From Phytophthora colocasiae (Eukaryota > Oomycota > Peronosporomycetes > Peronosporales > Peronosporaceae): a DNA stretch of 64,000 bases. Below are positions 52,601 to 63,900 of the stretch, piece after piece. Positions within the stretch are counted from its first letter, which is position 1; the number at the start of each line of letters is the position of its first letter. The notes under the pieces were generated by a model. That model was given only the letters and a program-made list of their open reading frames with translations. It did not search any database and was not told the origin of the DNA. Both the position numbers and the translations under genes were made by a program. Location: the NCBI GenBank assembly GCA_018806915.1, contig JAGKQI010000100.1:1364001-1428000 (forward strand), given 5' to 3'.

Positions 52601-53575
52601 GTACATAACGCTCGCCGAGCTGCCGATGGGCTGCGCAAACTCAGTCATGTCAAGTTTCTCAAGCAACTGCACCTGGAGCTCTGTCAGCTGCGCGAAGAAG
52701 ACTGGGAAGGGCTTCGCAGTACTGAGAACGCTGTTGCTACGCCGTCTAAATCTCCCACAAGGCAAAGATCGTCTCGGCACATACCTCTTCAGAATGACGA
52801 ATGGCGGCCTGGAAACAATCAAGCTGGTAGGAAGCGGCGCACACGCGCGTGCAAGGTGTGCTCCCTGCTGAAAGGCACCGACGACGCGCGCGGGGGGGAC
52901 TCTTCTGTCTACTGCAGCGACTGTAAACTCACGACAACGTCCAAGAAGGTGAAGGCCTGGCGAGTATTTCTGTGTGATAAGGTTCGTCACAGACACAATG
53001 GCGCAGCGATGTCCTGCTTCGAAATTTGGCACAAGGCGTGGAGGAATGGAACGCTCCTGCCATCTAAGGCGCAGAAGCGCAACATCCGAGCGCGCGTGCC
53101 TGCACGGTCAGAAGAGGAGGGGGCTCAGGAGGACAGCGGATCAGGTGAGAAATCAACGACAGGTGTCTTGAAGCGAGCACGCACGGCCGAGACAAGGCGG
53201 TGATCATTTGTTGTATTGATTTCAGTAAAGCTGACTATAGCAATCTTATTGATAGCAACATCTGTCTTTGAGAAGCACGGCTTTGGCCATCGTTTGCCTG
53301 ACTTTGCAATTCTTCGTCTATTTTTTGGCGCAGTCATGTGTTGACTTTACCTCAAAACATACACTTTCCAGTATATCGCTTTGATCTACCATCTTGATAT
53401 CATGGAGATACATGATTAGCGCGGGGACTCCTATCTAGGATTAGGTTTCGGTCACGTCTATCCAACATACAAGATATCAAAAATACCTACTATTTGTATT
53501 GTAACCCTTCCCCGGACATACACCTTTGGTTTGACCGATGGGGGCGCTGAAAGGGCCTCGCGTTCAAGGGGTTAA
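49621..53575 (+). mobile_element. piggyBac transposon, complete
   Basis: The 3,955 bp include the TTAA duplications at 49621-49624 and 53572-53575. Both ends continue with CCCCTTGAACGCGAG (inverted at the right end), a perfect 15-bp terminal inverted repeat next to TTAA. Near the left end there are two related GGACCGTACA motifs (about 49646 and 49680). The left arm shows the unoccupied TTAA (13226-13229) in homologous sequence. With intact ends and an intact transposase gene it may be autonomous. Confidence 0.93.
49917..53203 (+). CDS. piggyBac transposase (seven exons)
   Basis: My exon reading is 49917-50100, 50161-50241, 50316-50513, 50550-50699, 50775-51783, 51884-52441 and 52510-53203; phases agree and give about 957 residues. 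Introns 1 and 6 are GC-AG; intron 3, at 36 bp, is doubtful. The DDE_Tnp_1_7 catalytic core carries Asp near 500 (TMAFDEAMLPSQSSF), Asp near 592 (VTDRFYTSVPLAM) and Asp near 716 (MGGVDVHDQLRLQR). The usual (Y/H)...KYYKSLFLGLVDLAVVNAYI block follows. The N-terminal third is acidic, as in other piggyBac proteins. Near the C-terminus a Cys/His-rich domain (CKVCSLLKG, CSDC, HRHNGAAMSCFEIWH) fits the zinc-binding end that contacts the transposon ends. The enzyme excises and inserts the element at TTAA. No frame break inside exons. Confidence 0.88.
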
Positions 53576-54500
53576 TAGTGAAATCCACACTTAGAGCACA
53601 TAACCAGAAAATCTCGTTACATTTGCTTGTCGTGGTTACCAGGATTGAGAAGAACACAAACCAAATGTGTGTTTGCAGTACAGAAGCTTGCATCCTTATG
53701 ACCCTGAGGGCTCCTTGATCCACAAAGTCTCCGTTGAAAAAATACTAATTGTTGCCGTTCTTTTCCGTAATCGTTAATACATCCTCGAGCTGTCCGTGCA
53801 GATCATCCACAACAACCATTTTCACTCTAGGGGGAATCTTGGTATCTCGATCGTCTGCTGTCTCATGCGTGAAGGTATCTCTAAGTAATCCATCATGCCG
53901 ACCAATTTTGCATGGTGCAGACACCGTGCCATTTTTCCGGTGTCGAACAACAAGTCAGTGACACGAAATCGCACTTACACCTTTAACTCCCTACGATTGC
54001 CGCAGTATCCATGCCTTCGTCTGCCACGTCCACTCGTACTGCTTGTTATCTGTAGCGTTGCTGATATAGTCGCAGCGCGGTTTGTTTTGCATATTGGTCT
54101 CTATCTTGGCCTCCAGCACTGCACACATCGACACGAGCCCACCACACCTTCATCCATGGCTATCTGAGCTGCGTGCGAGGCCTGTCAACCTTAAGGGCAA
54201 AACGACGGTAGTGCCGAACCGAGCTCAAAAAATCACATTGTCGCCCGAGACCAACGCGTATCGTGCAAATAAATATATTTTACGGCATATGCACGCGCAC
54301 AGGGCTTGCTCGCCTTCGTCAAAGTTGCTGCACTGCAGCAGCTCTGCCTGGACGATTCCGGGCAGTAGAAACCTAATTCCACCTGCGTCGCTTCACCTCA
54401 GGACCAAAACACTACACTTGCAATCCCTCCAGCGCAGCCTTTGTGCCTCTTTCACCTCGCTATCCTGCGTTCGCGACTGATTCTCGCGGCCCCTGTTCGC
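53576..54500. other. Duplicated flank followed by single-copy intergenic DNA
   Basis: 53576-53773 is the inverted partner of about 12998-13232. From 53774 to about 54500 there is no counterpart in the left arm, where the MIC60/synthase junction material takes its place. On the minus strand an open stretch ends at a stop at 53745-53747 and reads KMVVVDDLHGQLEDVLTITE over its last part (about 60 codons from about 53945). It could be the last exon of a lost gene or element, but I do not recognise it. Confidence 0.45.
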
Positions 54501-54509
54501 TCTGGATTG

Positions 54510-55235
54510 CTCAGTGTGCAGCTCTGCCCCCCTCCAATGATAGCTGTTCACTGTAGAGTTTCTAGTGTCGACGTAGCTGTAGACGAAGCGATGCATCCCC
54601 CTGTGACTGTAATGCTCGGCTTGGCCATGTTGTCGTCTGGCACTGGCAGCGCTCCGCCTCGTGAGCTCTTCCTAGGGCACGTGCGCCCTAGGCCGCAAAA
54701 AGCGGAAAGAATTGAAACGAGCGCCGCGCGCAACACGGCGCACCAGCACCACGCATTCGTAATCGCCCCGTCTCTGGGTGCTGACGTGTTTGGGCGCCTC
54801 CTGGCCACTGGCTTTGACTAGGTTTTTGTATGTGAGGTCTGCGACGATCTTTGGCCTTCTTTTTCAAAAAATCTGAAATGCAGCCTTCACTTGGCTTGAG
54901 TAAGTGGACATCATGGACGGGACGCTGCACATCGTAGCCAACTCCGCATTGTCATTGGCCCAACGGACGCATTCGTCCACTAGAGACCGTCCACTTACTC
55001 AAGTCAAGTGAAACGAGTGCCAAGACGTAGTGTGGCCACCAGGATCCACTCTCGCCCGACGGTTCACCCGTGTTCGTGAGCCTTCAACGCGCTTCACCTT
55101 TTGCCTTTGGCCCCAAAAGCTCCGCGCGCACTCGCCGCTAAGACTTCGCCTTTTGCCTCCAAGAGCGCAAGCAACGGCACCACCGGGACCATCACTCCCT
55201 TTCTTCAATCTACACACACTCTCTCTTCACACAAC
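54510..55235. promoter_or_regulatory. 5' flank of the right synthase
   Basis: Inverted match to 6034-6784, with scattered small differences. The leader before the ATG has one AC unit more than the left copy. The 127-bp inverted-repeat unit lies at 54886-55012. Confidence 0.6.
54886..55012. repeat. Inverted-repeat unit, right copy
   Basis: Counterpart of 6255-6381, with the same arms (TTCACTTGGCTTGAGTAAGT at the left end). Confidence 0.6.
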
Positions 55236-58200
55236 ATGTCGTCGGTGACCTTCGCGTCTCCCTCTACGCAGGCGACGGTGCTGTCTCCCGTGGCCGGTGA
55301 TCTCTCTGGCGTCACGGACAACGCCTCGCGCGGCTCGTTGGTGCTGGCGGACGGCACCACGTACGCCGGTTACTCGTTCGGCGCGGACAAGAGCATCTCG
55401 GGCGAAGTGGTGTTCAACACGGGCATGGTGGGCTACCCGGAGGCGCTGTCCGACCCGTCGTACCGCGGCCAGATCCTCGTGCTGACGTACCCGCTCATCG
55501 GTAACTACGGTGTGCCGGACATGAGCGTCAAGGACGAGTTCAACCTGCCCAAGTTCTTCGAGAGCGACACGGTGCAGATCTCGGGTCTCATCGTGTCCGA
55601 GTACTCGTTCCAACACAGCCACTGGAACGCTGTCAAGTCGCTGGGCGACTGGCTCAAGGAGCACAACGTGCCGGCGCTCTTCGGCATCGATACGCGTATG
55701 ATTACCAAGCGCATCCGCTCGCTAGGCGCTGTGCTGGGCAAGATCGAGTTTGATGGCCAGCCCGCGGACATCGTGGACCCGAACAAGACCAACCTGGTGG
55801 CCGAGGTCACTGTCAAGGAGGTGACGGTGTACAACAAGGGCGCGTCCCCCAAGATCGTGGCCTTCCACTGCGGTATGAAGCACAACATCGTGCGCTACCT
55901 GGTTTCCAAGGGCGTGGAGCTCACCGTCGTGCCCTACGACTACGACCTGCCCAACAGCGAGCTGCAGTACGACGGTATCTTTATCAGTAACGGTCCGGGT
56001 GACCCGATCATGGCCTCGAAGACCATTGAGAGCATCCGCTGGGCCATCAACCAGGAGAACCCCAAGCCCATCTTCGGTATCTGTCTGGGCAACCAGATCC
56101 TGGCGCTGGCGGCCGGTGCCACCACATACAAGATGAAGTATGGCAACCGCGGCATGAACCAGCCGTGTATCGACATGCGCACTACTCGTTGCTACATCAC
56201 GCCGCAGAACCACGGCTACGCTGTGGACTCGAACTCGCTGCCTGAGGGCTGGAAGACGTTCTTCATGAACGCCAACGACAAGTCGAACGAAGGTATCATC
56301 CACGAGCACAAGCCTTTCTTCTCGGTGCAGTTCCACCCGGAGGCTTGCGGTGGTCCCACGGACACGGCGTTCCTCTTCGACATGTTCCTGGAGAAGGTGA
56401 ACAGTGCGCCGCCCAAGCTCACGGTCATGGACACGTCTCTGTACGACCGTCCGACGTTCACGAAGGTGCTGCTGCTCGGTTCGGGTGGTCTGTCGATTGG
56501 CCAGGCTGGTGAATTCGACTACTCTGGCTCGCAGGCCATCAAGGCTCTGCGCGAGGAAGGCGTGCACGTTGTGCTGGTGAACCCGAACATCGCGACGGTG
56601 CAGACGTCCAAGGGTCTGGCCGACAAGGTGTACTTCGTGCCTGTGCGCGCTGAGACGGTGCTGGAGATCATCAAGAAGGAGAAGCCCGATGGCATCTTGG
56701 TGAGCATGGGTGGCCAGACCGCACTGTCTGTCGGTATCGAGCTGTACCAGAACGGTGACCTGGAGCGTCACAACGTGCGCGTCATGGGCACGCAGATCGA
56801 GGCGATCATCGACACGGAGGATCGCGAGAAGTTCTCGGCGAAGCTTGCTGAGATTGGCGAGACCATCGCTCTGAGCCAGCCTGCCACGACTATCGAGGGT
56901 GCGCTGCAGGCTGCCAACGAGATCGGCTACCCCGTGCTGGTGCGTTCTGCTTTCGCGCTGGGTGGTCTTGGCTCAGGTTTCGCTGCCAATGACGAGGAGC
57001 TGCGTGTGCTGGCGACCAAGGCGCTGCACGGCTCGGCCTCGAAGGGCCAGATCAAGCAGATTCTGATCGACCAGGACCTGCGCGGCTGGAAGGAGGTCGA
57101 GTACGAGGTGGTGCGTGATGCCAAGGACAACTGTATCACGGTGTGCAACATGGAGAACTTCGACCCTCTGGGTATTCACACGGGCGACTCGATCGTCGTG
57201 GCTCCGTCGCAGACCCTTTCGAACAGCGAGTACTTCAAGCTCCGCTCGACGGCACAGAAGGTGGTTCGTCACTTGGGCATCGTCGGCGAGTGTGTAACAT
57301 CAGTACGCCCTGGACCCGAAGTCAGGCGTTACTGCATCATCGAAGTGAACGCTCGTTTGTCTCGCTCCAGTGCTCTTGCCTCGAAGGCTACGGGCTACCC
57401 GCTTGCGTACGTGGCGACCAAGATCTCGCTGGGCATTGACCTCGTGTCGATCAAGAACAGTGTGACGAAGACGACGACTGCCTGCTTCGAGCCCAGTCTG
57501 GACTACTGCGTGGTGAAGATGCCGCGCTGGGATCTGAAGAAGTTCTCGCGTGTGTCGAACGACCTGGGTAGCTACATGCTTTCGGTGGGTGAGGTGATGT
57601 CCATCGGTCGCAACTTCGAGGAGTGCATCCAGAAGGCTGTGCGCATGGTGAACCCGAACCTGGACGGTCTGGACGGCAGCGCTGTGGACAACGAGACGAA
57701 CCCGGAGGTGCTCGACGCTCAGCTGAGCCACCCGACGGACGAGCGTCTGTTCTACATCATTTCTGCCCTGGACGCCGGCTACACGATCGACCGTGTGCAC
57801 GAGCTAACGAAGATCGACAAGTGGTTCCTGTCCAAGCTGGCACGCATCTCGTCGCTACGTAAGGCTGTGCCCAACTTCACGCTGGACACGTTGAGCGAGC
57901 GCTTCGTGCGCACGCTGAAGGTGAACGGTTTCTCTGACCGTCAGATTGCCGCGAAGCTGCCGAACAGCAATGCCATGCAGGTGCGTGAACGCCGTAAGCA
58001 GTTGGGCGTTATCCCGTGTGTGAAGCAGATCGATACGCTGGCTGCTGAGTTCCCGGCCCAGACCAACTACTTGTACATGACGTACGGCGGCTCCGAGGAC
58101 GACATCCCGACCAGTGAGGAGGCGATTGTGGTGCTCGGCTGTGGCGCATACTGCATCGGTTCGTCGGTGGAGTTCGACTGGTGCGGCGTGAGCGCTGTGC

Positions 58201-59729
58201 GTACGGTCCGTGAGCTAGGCAAGCCCGCTATCGTGGTGAACTACAACCCCGAGACGGTGAGCACGGACTACGACGAGAGCGACCGCCTGTACTTCGAGGA
58301 GCTGAGCCTGGAGCGTGTGCTGGACATCTGGGAGCGCGAGAACCCGGAGGGTGTGATCGTTTCTGTGGGTGGCCAGATCCCGAACAACTTGGCCATGCCG
58401 CTGTCCAAGGCCGGCGTGAACATCCTGGGTACGTCTCCGGAGAGCATCGACCAGTGCGAGGACCGCAACAAATTCTCTGCGCTGCTTGACACGCTTGGCG
58501 TGGACCAGCCGCGTTGGGCGGAGGTCACCGACATGGAGTCTGCTTTGGAGTTCGCTCGCGAGGTGCAGTACCCGGTGCTTGTTCGTCCCAGCTACGTGCT
58601 TTCTGGCGCTGGTATGATTGTGGCTTCCGGACGAGGGTCAGCTGAAGGAGTACCTGGACAGCGATGCCGTCAAGATCTCGCGCTCGATCAGTGTGTCCAA
58701 GTTCATCCTGAACGCCAAGGAGATCGAGATTCGACGGTGTGGCCAAGGACGGTGCCATTCTGAACTACGCCATGTCGGAGCACGTGGAGAACGCCGGTGT
58801 CCACTCCGGTGATGCCACGCTGGTGCTACCCGCTCAGAAGCTGTACGTCGGAACGATCAAGCAGGTGAAGCGCATCGCCAGCGCCATTGCTCAGGCGTTG
58901 AACATCACGGGTCCGTTCAACATCCAGCTGATGGCTCGCGACAACGACGTGAAGGTGATCGAGTGCAACCTGCGTGCCTCGCGTACGTTCCCGTTCATCT
59001 CGAAGACGTTCGACCTGAACTTCATCAACCTGGCCACAGAAGGCGATGATCGGCCTGCCGGTCAAGTCGGTGCCGATTGCCCTGATCGACATTGACTACG
59101 TGGGCGTGAAGGCGCCGCAGTTCTCGTTCACGCGTCTGCACGGCGCTGACCCTAGCCTGGGTGTGGAGATGGCCTCGACTGGTGAGGTGGCTTGCTTCGG
59201 CACGGACATGCACGAGGCGTACCTGAAGGCGCTGCTGAGCGCTGGCTTCAAGATGCCCAAGGAGAAGAAGGTGCTGGTCTCGATCGGCAACCAGGACATC
59301 AAGCGCGAGTTCGCTGAGGGTGCTCTCATCCTGCAGGAGCTGGGCTACACGATCTACGCCACACCTGGCACGCACGAGTACCTGGCGACGCAGGGCGTCA
59401 AGTCCATTGCGCTGCGCAAGCCTTCGGACCCGGAGAGCGACCTGCCGAGTGTGATTGACTACATCTCGACCGGCAAGATCGAGCTGGTGATCAACGTGCC
59501 GGAGGGCACGAACCGTGAGGAGCTGACGAGCGGCTACAAGATCCGTCGTGCCGCCGTGGACTTTGGCGTGTCGCTCATCAACAACATCAAGTGCGCGCTG
59601 CTGTTCGCACAGGCCATGCAGAAGGTGCGCAAGCTGGAGATCTGCAACATCTCGGAATACTACGCGATGCCGACGATCGGCTGGCGCCCTGGCCAGAAGC
59701 TCACGGCCCGCAAGATGTCCATCTTCTAA
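55236..59729 (+). pseudogene. Carbamoyl-phosphate synthase, right copy, frame-broken near the C-terminal third
   Basis: Nearly identical to the left copy over its whole length, including GICLGNQILALAAG (Cys near 283) and both synthetase halves. Differences break it. A cluster at 57290-57335 changes ECNIQYALDPKSERYC to ECVTSVRPGPEVRRYC by compensating small indels. One extra C at about 58628, one extra A at about 58730 and one extra A at about 59038 throw the second ATP-grasp region out of frame, after which the original frame returns and the MGS-like domain is intact. A product would stop near residue 1175. Because the damage is four short indel sites in otherwise unchanged coding sequence, a sequencing or consensus error is a real alternative to a pseudogene. 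This copy keeps its native neighbour MIC60. Confidence 0.85.
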
Positions 59730-60047
59730 GTTGCGACGCAGTAGTCACTAGTCATATAGCCCTAGCGGGAGGAGCTTGTATTGGTCAATATAAAGTGCAT
59801 GTAAATACTCCACACGCCTCAGCAGCATTATTTTGTGTTAGTGCCACCGCAAAGACTTGGACCCCATATACCGGCTCGCAACCAACAACATCAACAGCAC
59901 ATCAACTTGCACCGCAACTCCATTCGAATCAAAATGCGGTGAACTCCCACGTGTGGTGAGCTCTAATGTCATTCTTGCTTACTCGTTGTCTTCTTTATCA
60001 AACACGCAAGGGTACCGTTTGCTGGTTCCTAGTTCCCATTTTTGTGC
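59730..60047. other. Convergent spacer between synthase and MIC60
   Basis: 318 bp without a gene. Parts of it occur in the left arm twice: at 1467-1542 behind the left synthase and at 7655-7985 behind the MIC60 fragment. It should contain the 3' processing signals of both genes. Confidence 0.7.
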
Positions 60048-62233
60048 TTAGGAACAGCTTGCCGCCAGCAGCGCCACGTGCGCCTTGACCACCTTAGCCG
60101 TCTGCTCCACAGCCAACCGAGACTCCGCAGCAGCGATCCAGTCCTGCGAAACCTGAGCAGGAAGACCAGATAAGCCCTTCATCTCCACGATAGCCTTCTC
60201 GATGTCGCCAGCCTTCAGAGCGAATTCAGCGCGGGACAGCACGGCGTCTGTGTCCGTGCCTTCCACTGGGCCTCCGGGAGGGATCATGAGCAGTGACAGC
60301 GCAGTGCCAAATGCCTGGCCGATAATGCCGCTGTTCTCCGGCACCAGAGCCGCGCGATGGCCGACAGACTTCACCACCTTGAAGCGCTCTTGAAGTTGGC
60401 CCACGGATGGTGCACCTTGCTCGATCACCTCTTGAGGCAGCGACTTGACAGCCACTTCAATGAACGGGTCGTTTCTCGCCGCCTCACGAAGAGCACGGAT
60501 CTCGCTGCGAAGTGGAGCCGCAGCCTCCACGCGGTCCGACAATGCTAACGCCGCCATAGAAGCCTTGTGCACGCGGTGGCTAAAGGCCTCGTACGTCGAA
60601 GAGCTGTCCAGAACCGTGCCTAGCGCGCGCAGCTCGGCACGGTAGTTTTCCAGCTCCTGTACCCGCTTCTCGCGCTCATCAGCCAGCGTCTTTTGCATCT
60701 TCTCTGTCGCTTCAGCTTCATCTGCTGGGCGTAGCGCTCCTCAATGGCCTTGCTTTCGCGGGCGAAAGTACGTTGCAGCCCGACAACAAGCTCGCACGCT
60801 GCTGGCTCCACGTTGCGCGCCAGATCGTCCGTGTACTGCTTCTTGAGAGTATTCATCTCCTCACGAGACTGACGAGAGGAGTTCCTGTTGCAAACGCAGC
60901 TCGCGGGCAAGCAGCTCCTTGTGCAGCTCATCTTGGCGGCGGAGCACCTCCATACTCTTCTTCTGAGCGTCCTCCTCCATGTGGCGGAGCGACTCCAGTA
61001 GACGTACAGCCTCCCACTTGGAGCGGTGCTTCATCTCAGTCGCCAGTTGCGCCACGCGGATAGTGAGTGCATTTGCGTCGAGTTCCTGAAGGAATAAGTA
61101 GCATACTGTTAGCTTGACAAATTAATCAACCAACTAGCTTTTCTTGAGCACATACGTTGAGACCCGACAGGTACTGCCTGTCCATCTCCGCAGCAGCCGC
61201 GTCTGACTCAGCCTTCAGCGAGTTCAGCAGCTCATTCTGTAATAGAGGCACAAACGCGTCAGTATCCGCTTGAAGCACAATATTGCCACACAATCCATCG
61301 TACCGTGGTAGCCTGGATTTGCTTGTCCATCTGATGGCCAAGGTGTTCAGGACTGGCCTCACCAGCCAGCTTGGAGATCTCCTCACGGGCCTTGGCCGTA
61401 CCTGCGTGAACCTTCTTCTCCACAGCCGTAGCAGCACCTGCTGCAGCAGCCGCCACCTTCTTAACATCCCTCTTGACCTCCTTCTCCACTTTGTGGACCT
61501 TGTCCTCAACCTTTTCGACCGCAGACTTAACTTCCACCTCCTTCTTCAGCTTGGCCACCTTCTTCTCGGCCTTTTCAGCCTTCTTTTCGGCCTTCTCAGC
61601 CTTCTTCTCGGCCTTCTCTAGTTTCTTCTCCCCCTTTTCATTCTTTTCTCAGCCTTCTCCTCCCTCCGTCTTCTCCGCCTTCTTCTTGGCCTTCTCCTCC
61701 TTCTTCACCTCCTTCTGACCCTTGTTAATAGCATCACTAAAGTCCTCAGGCGAGCGCGTCACAGGAGCCGCAACAACCTCCTTAACCGCCTCCTTAGACG
61801 TCTTGGCCACTTCTTTGGCCTTCTTCGTCACCTCTTTGGACGTCTCCTTGGCCTCCTTCGTCACCTCCTTAGACGCATCCTTGCCCAGCACAAGTTCGCG
61901 GAACTTGATCCAGCGCGCGTCATCCTTGAGCACGACTGGGTTCCACTCCGGGTTCTGCTTCACATACACAGCCGTAGCTGCAGGTGCAGACAACAGGCCA
62001 AGGAGAAGCAGTTTGGGCAGAGACGAGCCTGTGCTCGAGTCCGCAGCGGCAGCGGCAGGTGCAGACTTAAGGGCAGAAGGCGGTGGAACAGGCTTGTTGC
62101 TGGTCGGGGGCTTCCCCACGACAGGTGGCACCGCCTTGGGAGCAGCGGGGGCTTTCGGTGGCACGCTGAACGTGCGGGACTGCCCGGCGACGGCGCGCAT
62201 GGCCGCGCGAGTCCGCGAGACCTGGCGCAGCAT
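60048..62233 (-). CDS. MIC60: MICOS subunit MIC60 (mitofilin), three exons, several frame interruptions
   Basis: Read on the minus strand: exon 1 62233-61304, exon 2 61236-61156, exon 3 61085-60048, with GT-AG introns of 67 and 70 bp. The start is MLRQVSRTRAAMRAVAGQSR, an Arg-rich mitochondrial presequence; the frame two codons earlier begins with GTG. A membrane segment follows near residues 75-92 (LPKLLLLGLLSAPAATAVYV), then a Lys/Glu-rich coiled-coil region and the C-terminal mitofilin domain (FKVVKSVGHRAALVPENSGI, FALKAGDIEKAIVEMKGLSG). MIC60 holds the inner-membrane crista junctions. The frame is interrupted near 61650 in the Lys/Glu-rich repeat and by small indels near 60715, 60780-60810 and 60880; the duplicate fragment at 6785-7654 reads through the latter three. 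A functional gene with consensus errors is likely. Confidence 0.8.
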
Positions 62234-62339
62234 CTTCACGTCTTGTAGATATCGGGGCTTAACGAGCGGCTGAAAGGGGAAGAGCGGCTATATTTGCAGT
62301 TTCAAAGTAGTAATTACAAATAAATACTTCTTAGAGAGA
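62234..62339. promoter_or_regulatory. Compact bidirectional promoter between MIC60 and the FHIT-like gene
   Basis: Only 106 bp separate the two divergent start codons, so both promoters and leaders must be within or overlap this interval. I could not assign specific motifs. Confidence 0.55.
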
Positions 62340-63780
62340 ATGGTGCTACGCATTGGCTTCGGAGCGCTGCAGCGTGTGGCGTCAGAGCGGAATGTTCGCT
62401 CGATCCTGTTTCACGTGACGCCCGAAATGGCGAAGAGAGCATTTCGGGATGAATCGCGTGCGGAAAAGGTAGACTATGGCGGTGTTTTTGGCTAAGGTAC
62501 TTAAGAGAATTGTTGACACATTCGTCGTTGTAGGCGATCCTCGCGCTCAAGACGTAAGTGATGATGACAATTGAACTCAACGAGTGAAGGAGCTAAATGT
62601 TATGGCAACGTGAAACCAGACACGGCTATCGACTGGGATTTATTGGGGAAGCCCATGCAAGCGATTCCAGTGTATTGAAACATTTCCATGTACTTCACGG
62701 TGGTTTGAAAGTGAGCCTGCATTTACTGGGTGGACTGTTCACGTACTCACAATGGATGCCGAAACAGGGCAACACAGTGATGTATGAAACTGCGTCAAAG
62801 GAATTGAGCGTTCCGCTGGATAGGACACTCCTGGTGACAGACCTGAAGCTGGAAAACTGTTCGGACAATGCCGTAATTTCAGTAACTCTGCCATCACTCT
62901 CAGAGGATACTGAAGAACAGCCATTATTGGAGCAATTTGCAAGTGGTGAGTTGAATACTAGGCACCTTATGTATAGTGAGTGGGCTTTGTTCCCTTGCCG
63001 ATACTAACTGCCGTGCTTTGCTGTTCTTGGATTGACAGACTTGCTGAACTTCGACCAGTGCCTCGATCCTGCTGGCCGATGCTTTGGCCCTTTCCGTGTT
63101 TTGTTTTCTCAAGTGTTTTATGAATCTGCACTCTCGTTCGCACTGGTGAACCTTAAGCCGATTGTGCCAGGTTGACTTGGCTTCTTCTGCTTTCTGTGCA
63201 AGTAGTACGAATCTCACTCACAGTGTGAAATCCTGCAGGACATGTGCTGGTCGTTCCGAAACGACCTGTTGATCGGTTTGAAATGCTTGACGCGGACGAA
63301 GTGAGCGATTTATGGATCTCTGCTCAGGTACGTCGGTACTGTAGTCACTATGCACATCTAGTGCTTACCACTAACGCTGTGCCTTCTGTAGCTTGTTGGC
63401 AAGAAAGTTGAGAAGTACTATAACTCGTCTTCACTCACATTCGCGATCCAGGTACGGCAATAGCGCCAACCTTCCTATTCATCTCAGGCTCAGCTTTATC
63501 TATGCAGGACGGCAAGGAATCTGGCCAGACAGTGCAGCATGTCCACATCCATGTCATCCCACGGATTGCCCAAGACTTCGAGTGCAATGACGACATTTAC
63601 ACAGTGGTTAGTGCTTTATTATATGCTCCCCTTGCGGTCGATCATGGAATTAATCTGCTACTCTGCTGTCAGATCGAAAAGCACGAGCGAGGGCTTCACG
63701 TCGACAACGAAACACGAACAGCTCGTTCCGAAGCAGACATGGCTGCTGAAGCCACACAGCTCCGTTTGCTCTTCTCATAG
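62340..63780 (+). CDS. FHIT-like HIT-family dinucleoside polyphosphate hydrolase with N-terminal extension (eight exons)
   Basis: Exons: 62340-62468, 62534-62553, 62620-62945, 63039-63170, 63239-63327, 63392-63451, 63508-63606 and 63673-63780. All introns are GT-AG and phases agree, giving 320 residues. From about residue 170 it matches FHIT closely: FESALSFALVN-like FYESALSFALVNLKPIVPGH, VVPKRPVDRFEMLDADEVSD, SSLTFAIQDGKESGQTVQHV and the histidine triad HVHIHVIPR, with catalytic His the middle one. FHIT enzymes cleave Ap3A to AMP and ADP. The first 160 residues (SILFHVTPEMAKRAF, HGYRLGFIGEAHASDS, LTLPSLSEDTEE-like region) are not part of FHIT and I do not recognise them. They could be a fused domain or a separate gene wrongly joined, although the splice from exon 3 to exon 4 is well formed (TACTAAC branch site). 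Confidence 0.85.
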
Positions 63781-63900
63781 CTACAGTATAACGTATGAAG
63801 TCAAGCCATCACAGCAACTGGGGTAGTCATCGTTGAAGTTGTTTTGACCAATCATAAAGCTTCGAAATCACTCTCAATAGTAGCCCACTGAGTTTGCTCA
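63781..63900. other. 3' flank of the FHIT-like gene
   Basis: 120 bp of spacer with no recognised gene. Confidence 0.5.

Noticed and set aside
54082..54480. 132-codon plus-strand frame upstream of the right synthase
   Set aside because: No domain, no counterpart in the left arm, composition not coding-like; regarded as chance.
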